Below, in pieces: positions 1 through 10,835 of a stretch of 64,000 nt of DNA (position 1 is the stretch's first letter; each line of letters begins with the position of its first letter). The stretch spans positions 372,001-436,000 of the forward strand of contig JAPJBO010000052.1 in the NCBI GenBank assembly GCA_030068145.1, written 5' to 3'. Both the position numbers and the translations under genes were made by a program. This DNA comes from Diplonema papillatum. Its lineage: Eukaryota; Euglenozoa; Diplonemea; Diplonemida; Diplonemidae. The notes under the pieces are model-generated. The model had not been told where the DNA came from, searched no databases, and saw nothing but the letters and a program-made list of their open reading frames with translations.

Positions 1-270
1 CCCCCGCCATACCCAAGCCTCTACGGTCAACCGGAGACTTTAAAATACCGACCTTCTAATCCACAAATAACGCTAGAAAAAAAAGAAGAGCAACATTCAA
101 GAAACGAAAAAGAAAGCAGTAATGCGTGAGGGGGAAAGGCTGGCGGGTGGGCGCTTTTCATCAAAAAACACAGAAGGCCAACATGCTGTGTGTCCGTAGT
201 TCACCACCAGATTAGCGCTCAATTAGAGTGATCATTTAACAAGTGGGTAGTGAGGGAAAGTTCTGGTTTG

Positions 271-1185
271 TCAATCGATGTCGGCCAGACGTCTCTTGGC
301 TGGGGGAGCCCCAAAACCAAATGTTTGGAGTCCGGCCGTTCTCGGGCGCTTCTGCGCTTTTTTTGCTGCCGTGTGCGCACGGTGCGCTGCTTTGCGCTGG
401 TCGTTAGTTAGATTCTCTTGCTTGGGCCTTCCTTTTCTCACCACAAGCACAAAGGGCTGATGGCCAGCAGCCACGGGGGTTGCAGCGTCTGCCGTTCTGT
501 GTTGCCGCCGAGAAACAGACTGGCTTGTTCTAACAGCAGGCGCGCTCGCGGGAGGCTGATCGGTGCCCAAAGGCCCACTTGCAGCCGGTCTTTCTTCGTC
601 GGCCTCGTTGTCTGGACCCATCGGTTCGGCTTCCTCAATGTCAAGCTCGGCGAGCCGCCGGTATTGGTCGTAGTAGATAGTGAGGGGGTGGAGGGGGGCA
701 CATCGTTCCACACGGCACGAAGAAGCCCTGCCGCACCCCAGGACTTCACAACCTGCTCCTTCGAAACTGCATCAAGCGCAGAGGCGAGGTAGCTGTATTT
801 GCGGTCACGGCGCACCTTCATTCGGCCTTCGAGGAGAGCAGTGGGCGGGATCTGACAGTGCGCTTTTAATTGTGGCGGCGTTAATTCTGGCATTTTTATT
901 TTTTTAATTGCAGTCTGTGAGGATGTTAGCAAGCAGATAGTCGAACCAGGTAAAACAAGGTGGCTTGCCTACTTACGATGCAATGAAGCGGCCTTTGCTC
1001 AGCTCGCAGCGATAGTGAAGGCAGTCCGACACATCTCGGTTTGCCCCGAAATAGCCGGCCATCGTCAAGCAACTGCTCTCTTGCCAGACCTGACACATCC
1101 CGAGTTTACTGCGTGTGTGTGTCTCATGCAGTATGTGCTGGGCCAGCTCACTAGTGGCAATGTGAGGGCAGAGCAGGACCAGCAC
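271..1185 (-). CDS. Unrecognised minus-strand gene or gene remnant, probably two exons
   Basis: Two stretches read like protein. The upstream one (1185 to about 978) contains MAGYFGANRDVSDCLHYR and runs into a strong donor, gtaagt, at about 977. The downstream one (about 870 to 271) contains KYSYLASALDAVSKEQVVKS and ends in a basic tail, APPAKRRLADID, that looks like a nuclear localisation signal. A phase-2 splice from the donor to an AG just before the TAC of the KYSYLAS segment keeps the frame. The lower half changes frame at a run of six G (plus strand 693-698), so it carries either a real frameshift or a sequence error. No family is recognised, no clear initiator ATG was found, and further exons may lie upstream. 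Inference only. Confidence 0.35.
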
Positions 1186-1203
1186 CGTCCTCGATGCCGA
1201 GCT

Positions 1204-1300
1204 CGTATTATGAAATATAGCGCGTATTATTAAATATAGCGCGCATTATTAAATATAGCTCGTATTATTAAATAGCTCGTATTATCAAATAGCGCATTTT
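1204..1300. repeat. AT-rich tandem repeat (R3 family), inverted copy at 17.1 kb
   Basis: Five or six copies of a 17 to 23-bp AT-rich unit built on gctcgtattattaaata lie between GC-rich flanks. The segment 1258-1293 reappears in inverted orientation at about 17088-17122 with only a few mismatches. A further short copy (1724-1741) touches the left edge of the DIRS fossil. Confidence 0.8.
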
Positions 1301-1723
1301 TGGCGTTGCCGCCCGTCAGGGTTGGCGTCGTACTGGTGCATGGTCGTCGGCGCGCCCGCCCGTGTCATCGTTTCTGAATAGCCATTTCGGCCGTCTCGAG
1401 GGCCACGATGGAACCGGCATCCGATCCTGCACATTGGACACCGAGCTCTCCCAGCTGTTAATCCATCTCAGCCTCGTTCGGCAGCTCAGTAGGCGGTGCA
1501 CCAGCCATTTTCTTTTTGTTGCCTGGTGACATAATGTGTTTTGTTGTTGGTGAGTCTGTTCAGGGCATTAGCTTGGTCTCCGCCCTTCTCCAGATTTGGA
1601 CCTGCATCGGCTTTTACGTCTTCACTGTTCAGCGATTTCTGCACTTTTGGGGCCCACCGATCAGTATCACATGCTCCTTCTCTCCGGCCTCAAACTATGG
1701 TACATATGGGTGTTCCTCAATGT
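1301..1723. other. No gene seen
   Basis: This stretch holds only short overlapping open frames with no recognisable family and no splice-consistent structure. It separates the AT-rich R3 repeat from the DIRS fossil. Confidence 0.5.
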
Positions 1724-1741
1724 GCGCGTATTATTAAATAT

Positions 1742-1823
1742 TAGGTGTTTAATTCAGCTAATCCCGAGCAAAGCCCCGGCAGGAGCGCGGATCTCCACCA
1801 AACCGGATCAGTCATTTGTTTCT
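1742..1823 (+). repeat. 5' terminal repeat piece of the DIRS fossil
   Basis: These 82 bases match 7335-7416 and 9227-9308. To the left lies the AT-rich R3 repeat, and to the right the sequence diverges into the satellite leader. Confidence 0.85.
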
Positions 1824-1954
1824 GTTCAACTCGTTTGGCTGGAGAGCGCCCTGCCACTGCTCGCCGGGACTGAATACATGCAGGGGGGGCATGCCAGGCT
1901 GATGCCTGAGGTGCGAGGCGCGGCCCACCTGAGGGGGGGTCGTCGCACGCCGAT

Positions 1955-4395
1955 CGACGGTGCAGCTGTTCCAGCTGAGATCCGTCCTGTCCAGTACTTG
2001 ACGTGCAAGCCGTGGATATTCGTGTGGTGCCTGGCCAGCGCCTTATCATGACGAGACTCGCTTGGCTGAGGTCCGCCGCGCTCGGCGGCAGCTCGCCTGG
2101 TTGGGGTCCGCCTGGTCGCTGACGTGCAGCTCGCTTTGGCTGAGATTCGCCGTGCCACGTGCACGGCGTGCAGCTCGCTTGGTTTGAGATCCGTCTGGCC
2201 TCGATGACGTGCAGCTCGCTTTGGCTGAGATCCGCCGTGCCACGTGCACGGCGTGCAGCTCGCTTGGTTTGAGATCCGTCTGGCCTCGATGACGTGCAGC
2301 TCGCTTTGGCTGAGATCCGCCGTGCCACGTGCACGGCGTGCAGCTCGCTTGGTTTGAGATCCGTCTGGCCTCGATGACGTGCAGCTCGCTTTGGCTGAGA
2401 TCCGCCGTGCCACGTGCACGGCGTGCAGCTCGCTTGGTTTGAGATCCGTCTGGCCTCGATGACGTGCAGCTCGCTTTGGCTGAGATCCGCCGTGCCACGT
2501 GCACGGCGTGCAGCTCGCTTGGTTTGAGATCCGTCTGGCCTCGATGACGTGCAGCTCGCTTTGGCTGAGATCCGCCGTGCCATGTGCACGGCGTGCAGCT
2601 CGCTTGGTTTGAGATCCGTCTGGCCTCGATGACGTGCAGCTCGCTTTGGCTGAGATCCGCCGTGCCACGTGCAGGCGTGCAGCTCGCTTGGTTTGAGATC
2701 CGTCTGGCCTCGATGACGTGCAGCTCGCTTTGGCTGAGATCCGCCGTGCCACGTGCACGGCGTGCAGCTCGCTTGGTTTGAGATCCGTCTGGCCTCGATG
2801 ACGTGCAGCTCGCTTTGGCTGAGATCCGCCGTGCCACGTGCACGGCGTGCAGCTCGCTTGGTTTGAGATCCGTCTGGCCTCGATGACGTGCAGCTCGCTT
2901 TGGCTGAGATCCGCCGTGCCACGTGCACGGCGTGCAGCTCGCTTGGTTTGAGATCCGTCTGGCCTCGATGACGTGCAGCTCGCTTTGGCTGAGATCCGCC
3001 GTGCCACGTGCATGGCGTGCAGCTCGCTTGGTTTGAGATCCGTCTGGCCTCGATGACGTGCAGCTCGCTTTGGCTGAGATCCGCCGTGCCCGTGCACGGC
3101 GTGCAGCTCGCTTGGTTTGAGATCCGTCTGGCCTCGATGACGTGCAGCTCGCTTTGGCTGAGATCCGCCGTGCCACGTGCACGGCGTGCAGCTCGCTTGG
3201 TTTGAGATCCGTCTGGCCTCGATGACGTGCAGCTCGCTTTGGCTGAGATCCGCCGTGCCACGTGCACGGCGTGCAGCTCGCTTGGTTTGAGATCCGTCTG
3301 GCCTCGATGACGTGCAGCTCGCTTTGGCTGAGATCCGCCGTGCCACGTGCACGGCGTGCAGCTCGCTTGGTTTGAGATCCGTCTGGCCTCGATGACGTGC
3401 AGCTCGCTTTGGCTGAGATCCGCCGTGCCACGTGCACGGCGTGCAGCTCGCTTGGTTTGAGATCCGTCTGGCCTCGATGACGTGCAGCTCGCTTTGGCTG
3501 AGATCCGCCGTGCCATGTGCACGGCGTGCAGCTCGCTTGGTTTGAGATCCGTCTGGCCTCGATGACGTGCAGCTCGCTTTGGCTGAGATCCGCCGTGCCA
3601 TGTGCATGGCGTGCAGCTCGCTTGGTTTGAGATCCGTCTGGCCTCGATGACGTGCAGCTCGCTTTGGCTGAGATCCGCCGTGCCACGTGCACGGCGTGCA
3701 GCTCGCTTGGTTTGAGATCCGTCTGGCCTCGATGACGTGCAGCTCGCTTTGGCTGAGATCCGCCGTGCCCTGTGCACGGCGTGCAGCTCGCTTGGTTTGA
3801 GATCCGTCTGGCCTCGATGACGTGCAGCTCGCTTTGGCTGAGATCCGCCGTGCCACGTGCACGGCGTGCAGCTCGCTTGGTTTGAGATCCGTCTGGCCTC
3901 GATGACGTGCAGCTCGCTTTGGCTGAGATCCGCCGTGCCACGTGCACGGCGTGCAGCTCGCTTGGTTTGAGATCCGTCTGGCCTCGATGACGTGCAGCTC
4001 GCTTGGCTGAGATCCGCCGTGCCACGTGCATGGCGTGCAGCTCGCTTGGTTTGAGATCCGTCTGGCCTCGATGACGTGCAGCTCGCTTTGGCTGAGATCC
4101 GCCGTGCCACGTGCATGGCGTGCAGCTCGCTTGGTTTGAGATCCGTCTGGCCTCGATGACGTGCAGCTCGCTTTGGCTGAGATCCGCCGTGCCCTGTGCA
4201 CGGCGTGCAGCTCGCTTGGTTTGAGATCCGTCTGGCCTCGATGACGTGCAGCTCGCTTTGGCTGCGATCCGCCGTGTCATGTGCACGGCGTGCAGCTCGC
4301 TTGGTTGAGGTCCGTCTGACCTCGATGACGTGCAGCTCGCTTCGGCTACCATCCGCCGTGCCACGTGCACGGCGTGCAGCTCGCTTGGTTTGAGA
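1955..4395. repeat. 85-bp minisatellite, about 27 units, each a 42+43-bp dimer
   Basis: The unit start recurs at 2151, 2236 and 2321, giving an 85-bp period that holds to about 4395 with few changes. Units at the left edge (1955-2150) and the right edge (4260-4395) are more diverged, as is usual for arrays homogenised from the middle. Each unit has two related halves, both opening with gtgcagctcgctt, so an ancestral 42-bp repeat became a dimer. Each unit also contains a 7-bp perfect stem, GCCGTGC / GCACGGC, around a 5-base loop. No stop codon occurs in any minus-strand frame, which makes three long but meaningless ORFs. Confidence 0.95.
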
Positions 4396-4406
4396 TGTGT
4401 CCGGGA

Positions 4407-4455
4407 GACGCGTCCGCGATCGGGCGCATGGCATGCGCCCGATCGCGGACGCGTC
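4407..4455. repeat. 49-bp perfect palindrome
   Basis: Two 24-bp arms beginning GACGCGTCCGCG are exact inverse complements around a single central g at 4431. The palindrome sits just past the last 85-bp unit. It is GC-rich and would form a very stable hairpin or cruciform. Confidence 0.95.
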
Positions 4456-4517
4456 AGATTGGTCAGGCGGGTGGGCGCCCGTCGCGGACGTGTGTACTTG
4501 TTTTATCTGGGCGCCGG

Positions 4518-4593
4518 GACGGCCTTCAACCTCTCGTCTTCAGCTTAAAACGGGAGACGGCCTTCAACCTCTCGTCTTCAGCTTGAAACGGGA
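4518..4593. repeat. 38-bp tandem duplication
   Basis: Two copies of a 38-bp unit (4518-4555 and 4556-4593) differ at one position, just before the leader ORF of the DIRS fossil. Confidence 0.9.
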
Positions 4594-4613
4594 GACAAAG
4601 GGGGGAAGATGAC

Positions 4614-6832
4614 ATGACGCTCGCTCAGTATTGGGATGGTCGTGCCGAGGTTGGCTTGATGGGTCCGGTGACACTAGGGGCCGCGTGTGACCGCCTGCTG
4701 AAGCTGGACACCGATGTCCTCGGCGAGCTCCAGCTCACCCTAGTTGTGGCGTCGAAGGGTCCGGTGTTCTCTCCCACCGGCTGGCCGCAGGTCGGTGGGT
4801 TTAGGAACAGAGTTGACAGCGGGCCGGCAAGGAAGGGCTTGAGACGACTACAAGCCTTTGTCGACTCCGGCAGGAGGTGGAAAATGAACCGAGGGCGGCA
4901 GGGCGCTGTCGCCCGAGCTTCCTGTTTTCCCGCCAGCGTATCAGGCTGGTCATCATAATCATCGACTCTCTCATCGTGGTCTTATCAGACCCCTATCATC
5001 AAGACGAAGAAGCGGGGTGCAGCGACCCCGCGGGCGGCCTGCAGGTACGTTCTTGGAACGGGCTCTGGGGTACCGGAAGTCAAGGACATGCCTCAAGTGG
5101 ATAAGGAACTCCGGGAGGCGATCGGCTCCAGCGCCCTGTCCCCGGTGTTGGAGGCTCACCGCAGTCGCAGAGTATTTTTGGACCGCTGGAGGCGCAGGGC
5201 GGGGGACCGTGAAGGGGATGCCTGCCACGCGGCCCTTCTCGGCGAAGTGCTTGTCGAGCTGGGGATCGCCGAGCCCGACGGCCTCTTGGCGAATCTCAGG
5301 GAGGGTTGTCCGATGTCCGGCCAGGTGGGATACAGTCCCTGTATAGCCCGAGCCTGGGGGACCCGGAATTGTCAGTAGCGGAACTGATTCGCCGCCAGCC
5401 TGACGTGCTGGCGAGGGTCAGGAGGGCCGTCATGGGTGAGTCGGACTCCAACAGGGAAGGCATCTGGGCGTCGGTGCAGAAAGAGGTGGACAGAGGCTTC
5501 ATGGTCGAGCTAGCGGAGCCGCCGACGAATTCGGTCTTTCTACGGCGCTTCATGGTTGCCCAGCTGAAGGCGGACCAGAAAGGGTGGCAGACGAAGCTCC
5601 GCGCGTGCGATGACGGGCGTATGGCCCTGGTTAATAAGGCGGTCCACATGCGACGAAGGTCAAGCTGGACACCGTCGACGTTTCCGTGGGGGTGGCGCGG
5701 CAACTGGCCCAACAGGCCTCCGGTAGGTTTGCCGGGGCGGCCTTCTACTCAGTAGGTTTGGACCATCGTGACGCCTACAGGCAGATGAAGGCGCAGAACG
5801 ATGTAATCTGCAGGTGCGTGGTGGCGGAGGACCCGGACGGACTGTTGCAATTTTTCAGGCTCGACCGTCTGTCGTTTGGCGAGGCGGCAAGCGTTGTACA
5901 CTACAACGCCTTGCGAAGGTCCTCGCCCGCGTCGTCCGTCGCGGCCTGTCGCTGCCGCTCCTGCAGTACTACGACGACTTCGCCTGTCCCTGCCGGCTGG
6001 AGGACAACCTAGTGCTCGCTGACACCTTAGAGCTGCTGGGCGGCATTTTGCGCACCTCTTTCAACGACGAAAAGACCTCACAGGGCAACAGCTTTCGGCA
6101 CCTGGGCTTGATTTTCTCGATAGACGGGGAGGGTGTGCACGTTTCCCTGTCGGAACCACGGAAGGAGAAACTGGTGTTCGTTCTGGAGGGCGTTCTCGCT
6201 CGCGACTCGCTCGCACCGGGCGAGGCGGCGTCGCGCCGGGAAACTAGGGTCCGCCTCGTCCTCCCTATTCCGCAAGGTGGGTAGGGCACCTCTCCAATCT
6301 CGATTCAGGCGCGCCAATGCGTCGTCCACGTACCGGGACTTCAAGCTGGGTCGCGAGCTTTGCGTATCGCTCCGGTGGTGGGTTGACGTCCTGAGGAGTG
6401 AGGTCCGTGTCTTTGAAAAGTCGGTTCCCCTCGGTGAGTCCGGATACGGGGACCAAGTGCGTCCTGTTCACGGATGCCTGCCCAAAGGGGCTGGGCGCCG
6501 TCCTTGTTGTTCTTACGGACGGCGTGGTGTCGTCTGTCGAGTACTACTCTTGCCCGGTTCCTGCCAGGGCGTCCGGGCTGCCGATTCACGCTTTGGAGTT
6601 CGCAGCCGTGTCGGTGGCGTTCGGTCTGTGGTTCAAAGAGATGACGGGCGTTGTCCAGGGTCAGTCCAGGGCTGGGATGCTGCTTGCCCCTGTCCACAGG
6701 TTGTGGCAAGGCATTGCCAGGGCGAAGGCTCGCGTATGGTTTGAGAGAGTTTCAAGCGAGATGAACATCGCGGACCTTCCAAGCCGCCTCGCCCAGTCCT
6801 TGGCCAGTGTTCCGTGGGCGGTGCCCGGTTAG
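4614..6832 (+). pseudogene. DIRS fossil: leader ORF, reverse transcriptase and RNase H blocks
   Basis: A leader ORF opens at 4614 and resembles no family I know. Reverse transcriptase hallmarks follow: GLDHRDAYRQ near 5757, RLSFGEAAS near 5870 and LQYYDDF near 5960. An RNase H block with VLFTDACPKGLGA near 6460 and EMNIADLPSRLA near 6760 closes the region. These motifs and their order are those of DIRS RT-RNase H. The coding sequence is broken at several places and is treated as a fossil. Confidence 0.8.
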
Positions 6833-6990
6833 GCGGGTGCCTAGCCTTCAGACGATTGATGAGGCGGTGGCAGATTTCTTGGTCCCGGGTACCCTCCAGT
6901 GCACATCCGTGCCGTAGGCGGCTGATTCTTGCGCGCTGATCTTTGGCTTCTCTTCTCTTTTGCGTCGGTCCATTGGGATAGAGCCATTGG

Positions 6991-7648
6991 GAAAATCCCA
7001 GAGTCCCGCGAGGCGAATGCGAGCAGCCAGGCATCGTGAGCCGGCCCGCCGCAGCCAGTTGTGTTAGATTGAAGCCAACTCGGGCCTTCGCCAGTTGAGC
7101 TGGAGTCTTGGCTGACTGATTCGGTAGCCAGGAGGACCGATCTCCCCAACTGAGGCAGCCGCCGGGCAGCCAACTTCGCCGGTCAGCTCGTTCCCAAGGT
7201 ACCAGCAAGCCAGCTAAGGAGAGCTAACCGTGAATGATCCTTTGATTGGTGTGACATGAATTAAACGGATGTTAAATTGGCGGATGGAGAAGGAACAACG
7301 GCTCCGAGTGACTCTCTCCAAGGAGGCAATTTAATAGGTGTTTAATTCAGCTAATCCCGAGCAAAGCCCCGGCAGGAGCGCGGATCTCCACCAAACCGGA
7401 TCAGTCATTTGTTTCTCCCCCGAAGGAAATAATGACATGGGATGTTGCACGGTTAGACGGCATGAGGACGGGTTTCACGGACCCCGAGTGGGAGGCTCTG
7501 GTCGCGGAGCTGCCAGAGGGCATGTCCCTGACCTCCTTCCGTGTGTTGCCGTGCTGGGCGCTTCCCGAGCCGCGGCCGGCCGAGGAAGTCGACAAGCGCT
7601 TTCGCAGCATGGTGGCAGAGCTAGGAGCGGGGCCCCGCGAACGGGGTC
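6991..7648 (+). repeat. 658-bp direct repeat, copy 1 (DIRS fossil)
   Basis: This copy is repeated at 8883-9540 at an offset of 1,892 bases. It includes the 82-bp terminal core and the first part of the tyrosine recombinase ORF. Confidence 0.9.
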
Positions 7649-8760
7649 CCGCCCCAGGCGGGGACGGTGTCAAGGACACACCGCCCCGGTCTCCGCCTGG
7701 TCAGCGAGCAAGGAGATGGACTCCGCAGAGGGCAGCGCTTAAGAGGCCCCTCGGTCGGAACTCGGCCGAGGTGGCCCGCAGGGCCATGCGGGCCCGTTAC
7801 ACGACGGTCGGCTCGAAGGCCACATACGACTCGAACACGGCCGGGTACGTGTCGTGGTGTGGTAGCATGGGCGTTGAGCCCTACCCAACCACGGTAGAGA
7901 GGTTGGAGGAGTTCGGCGGTCACCTGCTGCTGATGGGCGACGACGGTGCAGCTTATAGGGCGCCCCAGAGCATCATAGCGTCCGTGCTGGCGGAGAACAA
8001 AGCCGCGGGGTGTGTTCTTGATGACCCGCTGAATATCGTGGGTAGGATGATGGCCGTCCTCGGGAAGGAGTCGCCGGACCCACAGCAGGCGGAGCCGCTG
8101 GGCGTGAAGGAGTTCAGGGCGATCTTTGATGCCATCCGGACCACGGGCGACTGCGGCGCTGCCCTGCAGATTCTGGGCGAATTTATTACGCTACTCAGAA
8201 CTTCGAGTATGCGGGTGATCCGGGCGGAGGACGTCACTCTGAATGGAGGAAGGCTCAGGGTCGAGTGGCGCATGGCGAAGGGCAAAAGGGAATGCATGAG
8301 ATCCTTGACGTTCGAGGCCATAAACTTGGTGCCTCCGCCTACGCTTTCCGACCCGCCGGAGGGAGCACCGTCCTCCATCCGCTCCCAGTCGAGGTGTCCA
8401 CCCTCCTGAAGCGCTTGGCCGGGTCAAGTCAGCTCCTGTGCCCCAACTGCGGGTACCGCTCATTCAGGGAGGCACTCTGCGGTACAAGGACAAGGCGGGG
8501 TCTCTTCGCCGACATTAACGGGATGTCAGCCGGGAGGAGTCCAGGGAGCAGGCTCGCGTACACGACACACAGCGCCAGGGTGGTTGCTGCACGCTGCTGA
8601 AGGCGGGGACGGGGGTGATGCAGGTTTGCGAGCTGGGGGACTGGGCGTCGGAGGACATGGTGAGGTTGTACGGAAAGAAGCTCACGCGCGATCCGTATTG
8701 CGTGGAGGCGGTCCGGTTTTACAACCCGGTGAGCCTAGCTCACTGCTACGCCGCGCCCTC
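7432..8760 (+). pseudogene. DIRS fossil: tyrosine recombinase
   Basis: An ORF opens at 7432 and runs about 325 codons. The middle holds an alpha-helical SAM-like core-binding domain (ATYDSNTAGYVSWCGSMG region). The start of the catalytic domain follows, with an arginine in LLRTSSMRVIRAEDV where the first catalytic Arg of the family lies. The rest of the catalytic domain reads in pieces up to about 8760. It is broken, with roughly two or three breaks. The first 72 codons are copied in the second 658-bp repeat. Confidence 0.7.
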
Positions 8761-8882
8761 GTAGGTCGGTCCTCCTCGGGGTTCGTATGAAGCTCCCTGC
8801 GTCCCACCCTTCCCTCTCTCCCCACTCCCCCGCAGTGGATCAAGGTTAGTCTCCCTGGCTTGCTGAGCTTGACCGGCGGAGG

Positions 8883-9540
8883 GAAAATCCCAGAGTCCCG
8901 CGAGGCGAATGCGAGCAGCCAGGCATCGTGAGCCGGCCCGCCGCAGCCAGTTGTGTTAGATTGAAGCCAACTCGGGCCTTCGCCAGTTGAGCTGGAGTCT
9001 TGGCTGACTGATTCGGTAGCCAGGAGGACCGATCTCCCCAACTGAGGCAGCCGCCGGGCAGCCAACTTCGCCGGTCAGCTCGTTCCCAAGGTACCAGCAA
9101 GCCAGCTAAGGAGAGCTAACCGTGAATGATCCTTTGATTGGTGTGACATGAATTAAACGGATGTTAAATTGGCGGATGGAGAAGGAACAACGGCTCCGAG
9201 TGACTCTCTCCAAGGAGGCAATTTAATAGGTGTTTAATTCAGCTAATCCCGAGCAAAGCCCCGGCAGGAGCGCGGATCTCCACCAAACCGGATCAGTCAT
9301 TTGTTTCTCCCCCGAAGGAAATAATGACATGGGATGTTGCACGGTTAGACGGCATGAGGACGGGTTTCACGGACCCCGAGTGGGAGGCTCTGGTCGCGGA
9401 GCTGCCAGAGGGCATGTCTCTGACCTCCTTCCGTGTGTTGCCGTGCTGGGCGCTTCCCGAGCCGCGGCCGGCCGAGGAAGTCGACAAGCGCTTTCGCAGC
9501 ATGGTGGCAGAGCTAGGAGCGGGGCCCCGCGAACGGGGTC
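8883..9540 (+). repeat. 658-bp direct repeat, copy 2 (DIRS fossil)
   Basis: Nearly identical to 6991-7648. It stops abruptly at 9540, where a G-tract sequence (attatgcg followed by 10 to 11 G) related to the R3 end at 17130 begins. Confidence 0.9.
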
Positions 9541-10075
9541 TCAATATTATGCGGGGGGGGGGGTTTAAACACGAAAGAGAACGCTGGCAGCGTGTTTGGG
9601 AGAAGTTTAGCTACCGATCATATTCACTCACTATCACTCACTAACAGGCTAATCCTCCCCCGGCACGTACAAACAAAACAGACACACTGGTAGTACGGTC
9701 CGGTATGCACACACACACACGCACACATACAAGCAAGCTTTTTAGCGCCGAAGGTGCTGGACTCCCCCGTTCTGTGGATAGCCACTGCACCCCAGTACTG
9801 TATCGTCCACCCTGTCGATCACATGCTACTGCACCAGTCTTCCTGCCGACGTGGAACCGGGCTTACACAGCTCTCCGTATGACCCGAGCACCCTGTACAC
9901 CACTGCAATGTCGGTACTCTTGTTCTTCGTTGCAGGTCAGTTCGAAGACAGTGCAACTGGTGACCCGGAAACACCGAACTCTAAACCTCAATAAACGCGC
10001 GAACATGGCCTGCAGCAAGTTCCTGTGTAGGCCCAGTTTGCAAGGCATGCTCTATTTATTTTTGCCAGGGGGCTC

Positions 10076-10098
10076 TACGTACTGATTTTCAGTACGTA
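10076..10098. repeat. Perfect hairpin, 10-bp stem
   Basis: Arms TACGTACTGA and TCAGTACGTA flank a ttt loop. It may act as a transcription end structure or be a transposon relic; no function is shown. Confidence 0.85.
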
Positions 10099-10147
10099 TT
10101 TAGCTCCAAGACAAAAGAGCTGCGTAAGCCCTGCTCCAAAACCAGTC

Positions 10148-10173
10148 GACCTATTATCCTAGGATAATAGGTC
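10148..10173. repeat. 26-bp perfect palindrome
   Basis: The half-site GACCTATTATCCT is followed directly by its inverse complement, centred on CCTAGG, 50 bases after the preceding hairpin. Confidence 0.9.
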
Positions 10174-10835
10174 CCCCTGGATTGTAGGTCTACCCCCCCT
10201 TTACTTGAGTGATTACGGACTGGAGTGAGCGAAACCTCGCAAACAACAAAAAGGTGGTTGTCAGAAACACCAAATACACTTCAGTGAGGTTCATCTTCTT
10301 TGTCACAGACACTCTGCCTTGCATGAATTAATGCAGGTTGACTATTGCCGTTTCACAGCCAAAGACGACAGACTCAGTCCACGAAGGAATCGTGTAGGGA
10401 GGGATCTTTCCAGTAGAGTCCTTTGCAAGGACCAGGCACAAGAACCGCTCAGCGTCTCGTTTGATTTGCCCGTTCGCTAGTGTAGGTCTCATTCGTCAGC
10501 CCACTAGTGTTGTCTGTACTGAGAATACACTGCTATCGTATGCATGTTTCTTGTGACATTTTACAGTACACGAGCGCAGCCATCGTGCGCAGAACCAGGG
10601 AAGCCTCGCAGTCGACAGTCGCAAAGAAAGGGGATTTACCAAGCCAGGCACCGCACTCTTGCATAACAGCAAACCTTTGTTGCAAACTCATACCCACCCC
10701 AGCAAGTTGTTAACATAAACGTTGCTCCCCAGCTAGGCCCTGGAGGCAGTGGCTCAAGAATGAATCCGCGCTGTACAAATCCCACAGTAACAAATGATCA
10801 GGCAATCCCACCCAAAGGGGAGGCGGGGAGGTACC

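Larger units (their letters stand above)
1742..9540 (+). mobile_element. DIRS-type tyrosine-recombinase retroelement fossil (composite)
   Basis: Parts in order: an 82-bp terminal repeat piece (1742-1823), a GC-rich satellite, a possible gag-like leader ORF from 4614, reverse transcriptase and RNase H blocks (about 5300-6832), a 658-bp repeat (6991-7648), a tyrosine recombinase block (7432 to about 8760) and a second 658-bp repeat (8883-9540). The order RT, RNase H, recombinase with no DDE integrase is the DIRS signature. The 82-bp core lies inside both 658-bp repeats, which recalls the split direct repeats of the Ngaro/PAT branch, but a truncated tandem duplication would look similar. It is broken, with several breaks over the coding part. 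The 658-bp copies look almost identical by eye, so the last duplication is young. Confidence 0.8.
9541..10835. other. Intergenic: CA repeat and palindromes, no gene seen
   Basis: After the G-tract there is a short CA-rich stretch (about 9704-9732) and two perfect palindromes near 10.1 kb (separate entries). Open frames here are short and unconvincing. The promoter of the coilin-like gene should lie toward the right end, but no defined element is visible. Confidence 0.5.

Noticed and set aside
1741-4434. Three very long minus-strand ORFs (774 to 897 codons)
   Set aside because: They are the three frames of the 85-bp satellite. The period is not a multiple of 3 and the unit lacks stops on that strand, so openness carries no coding meaning.
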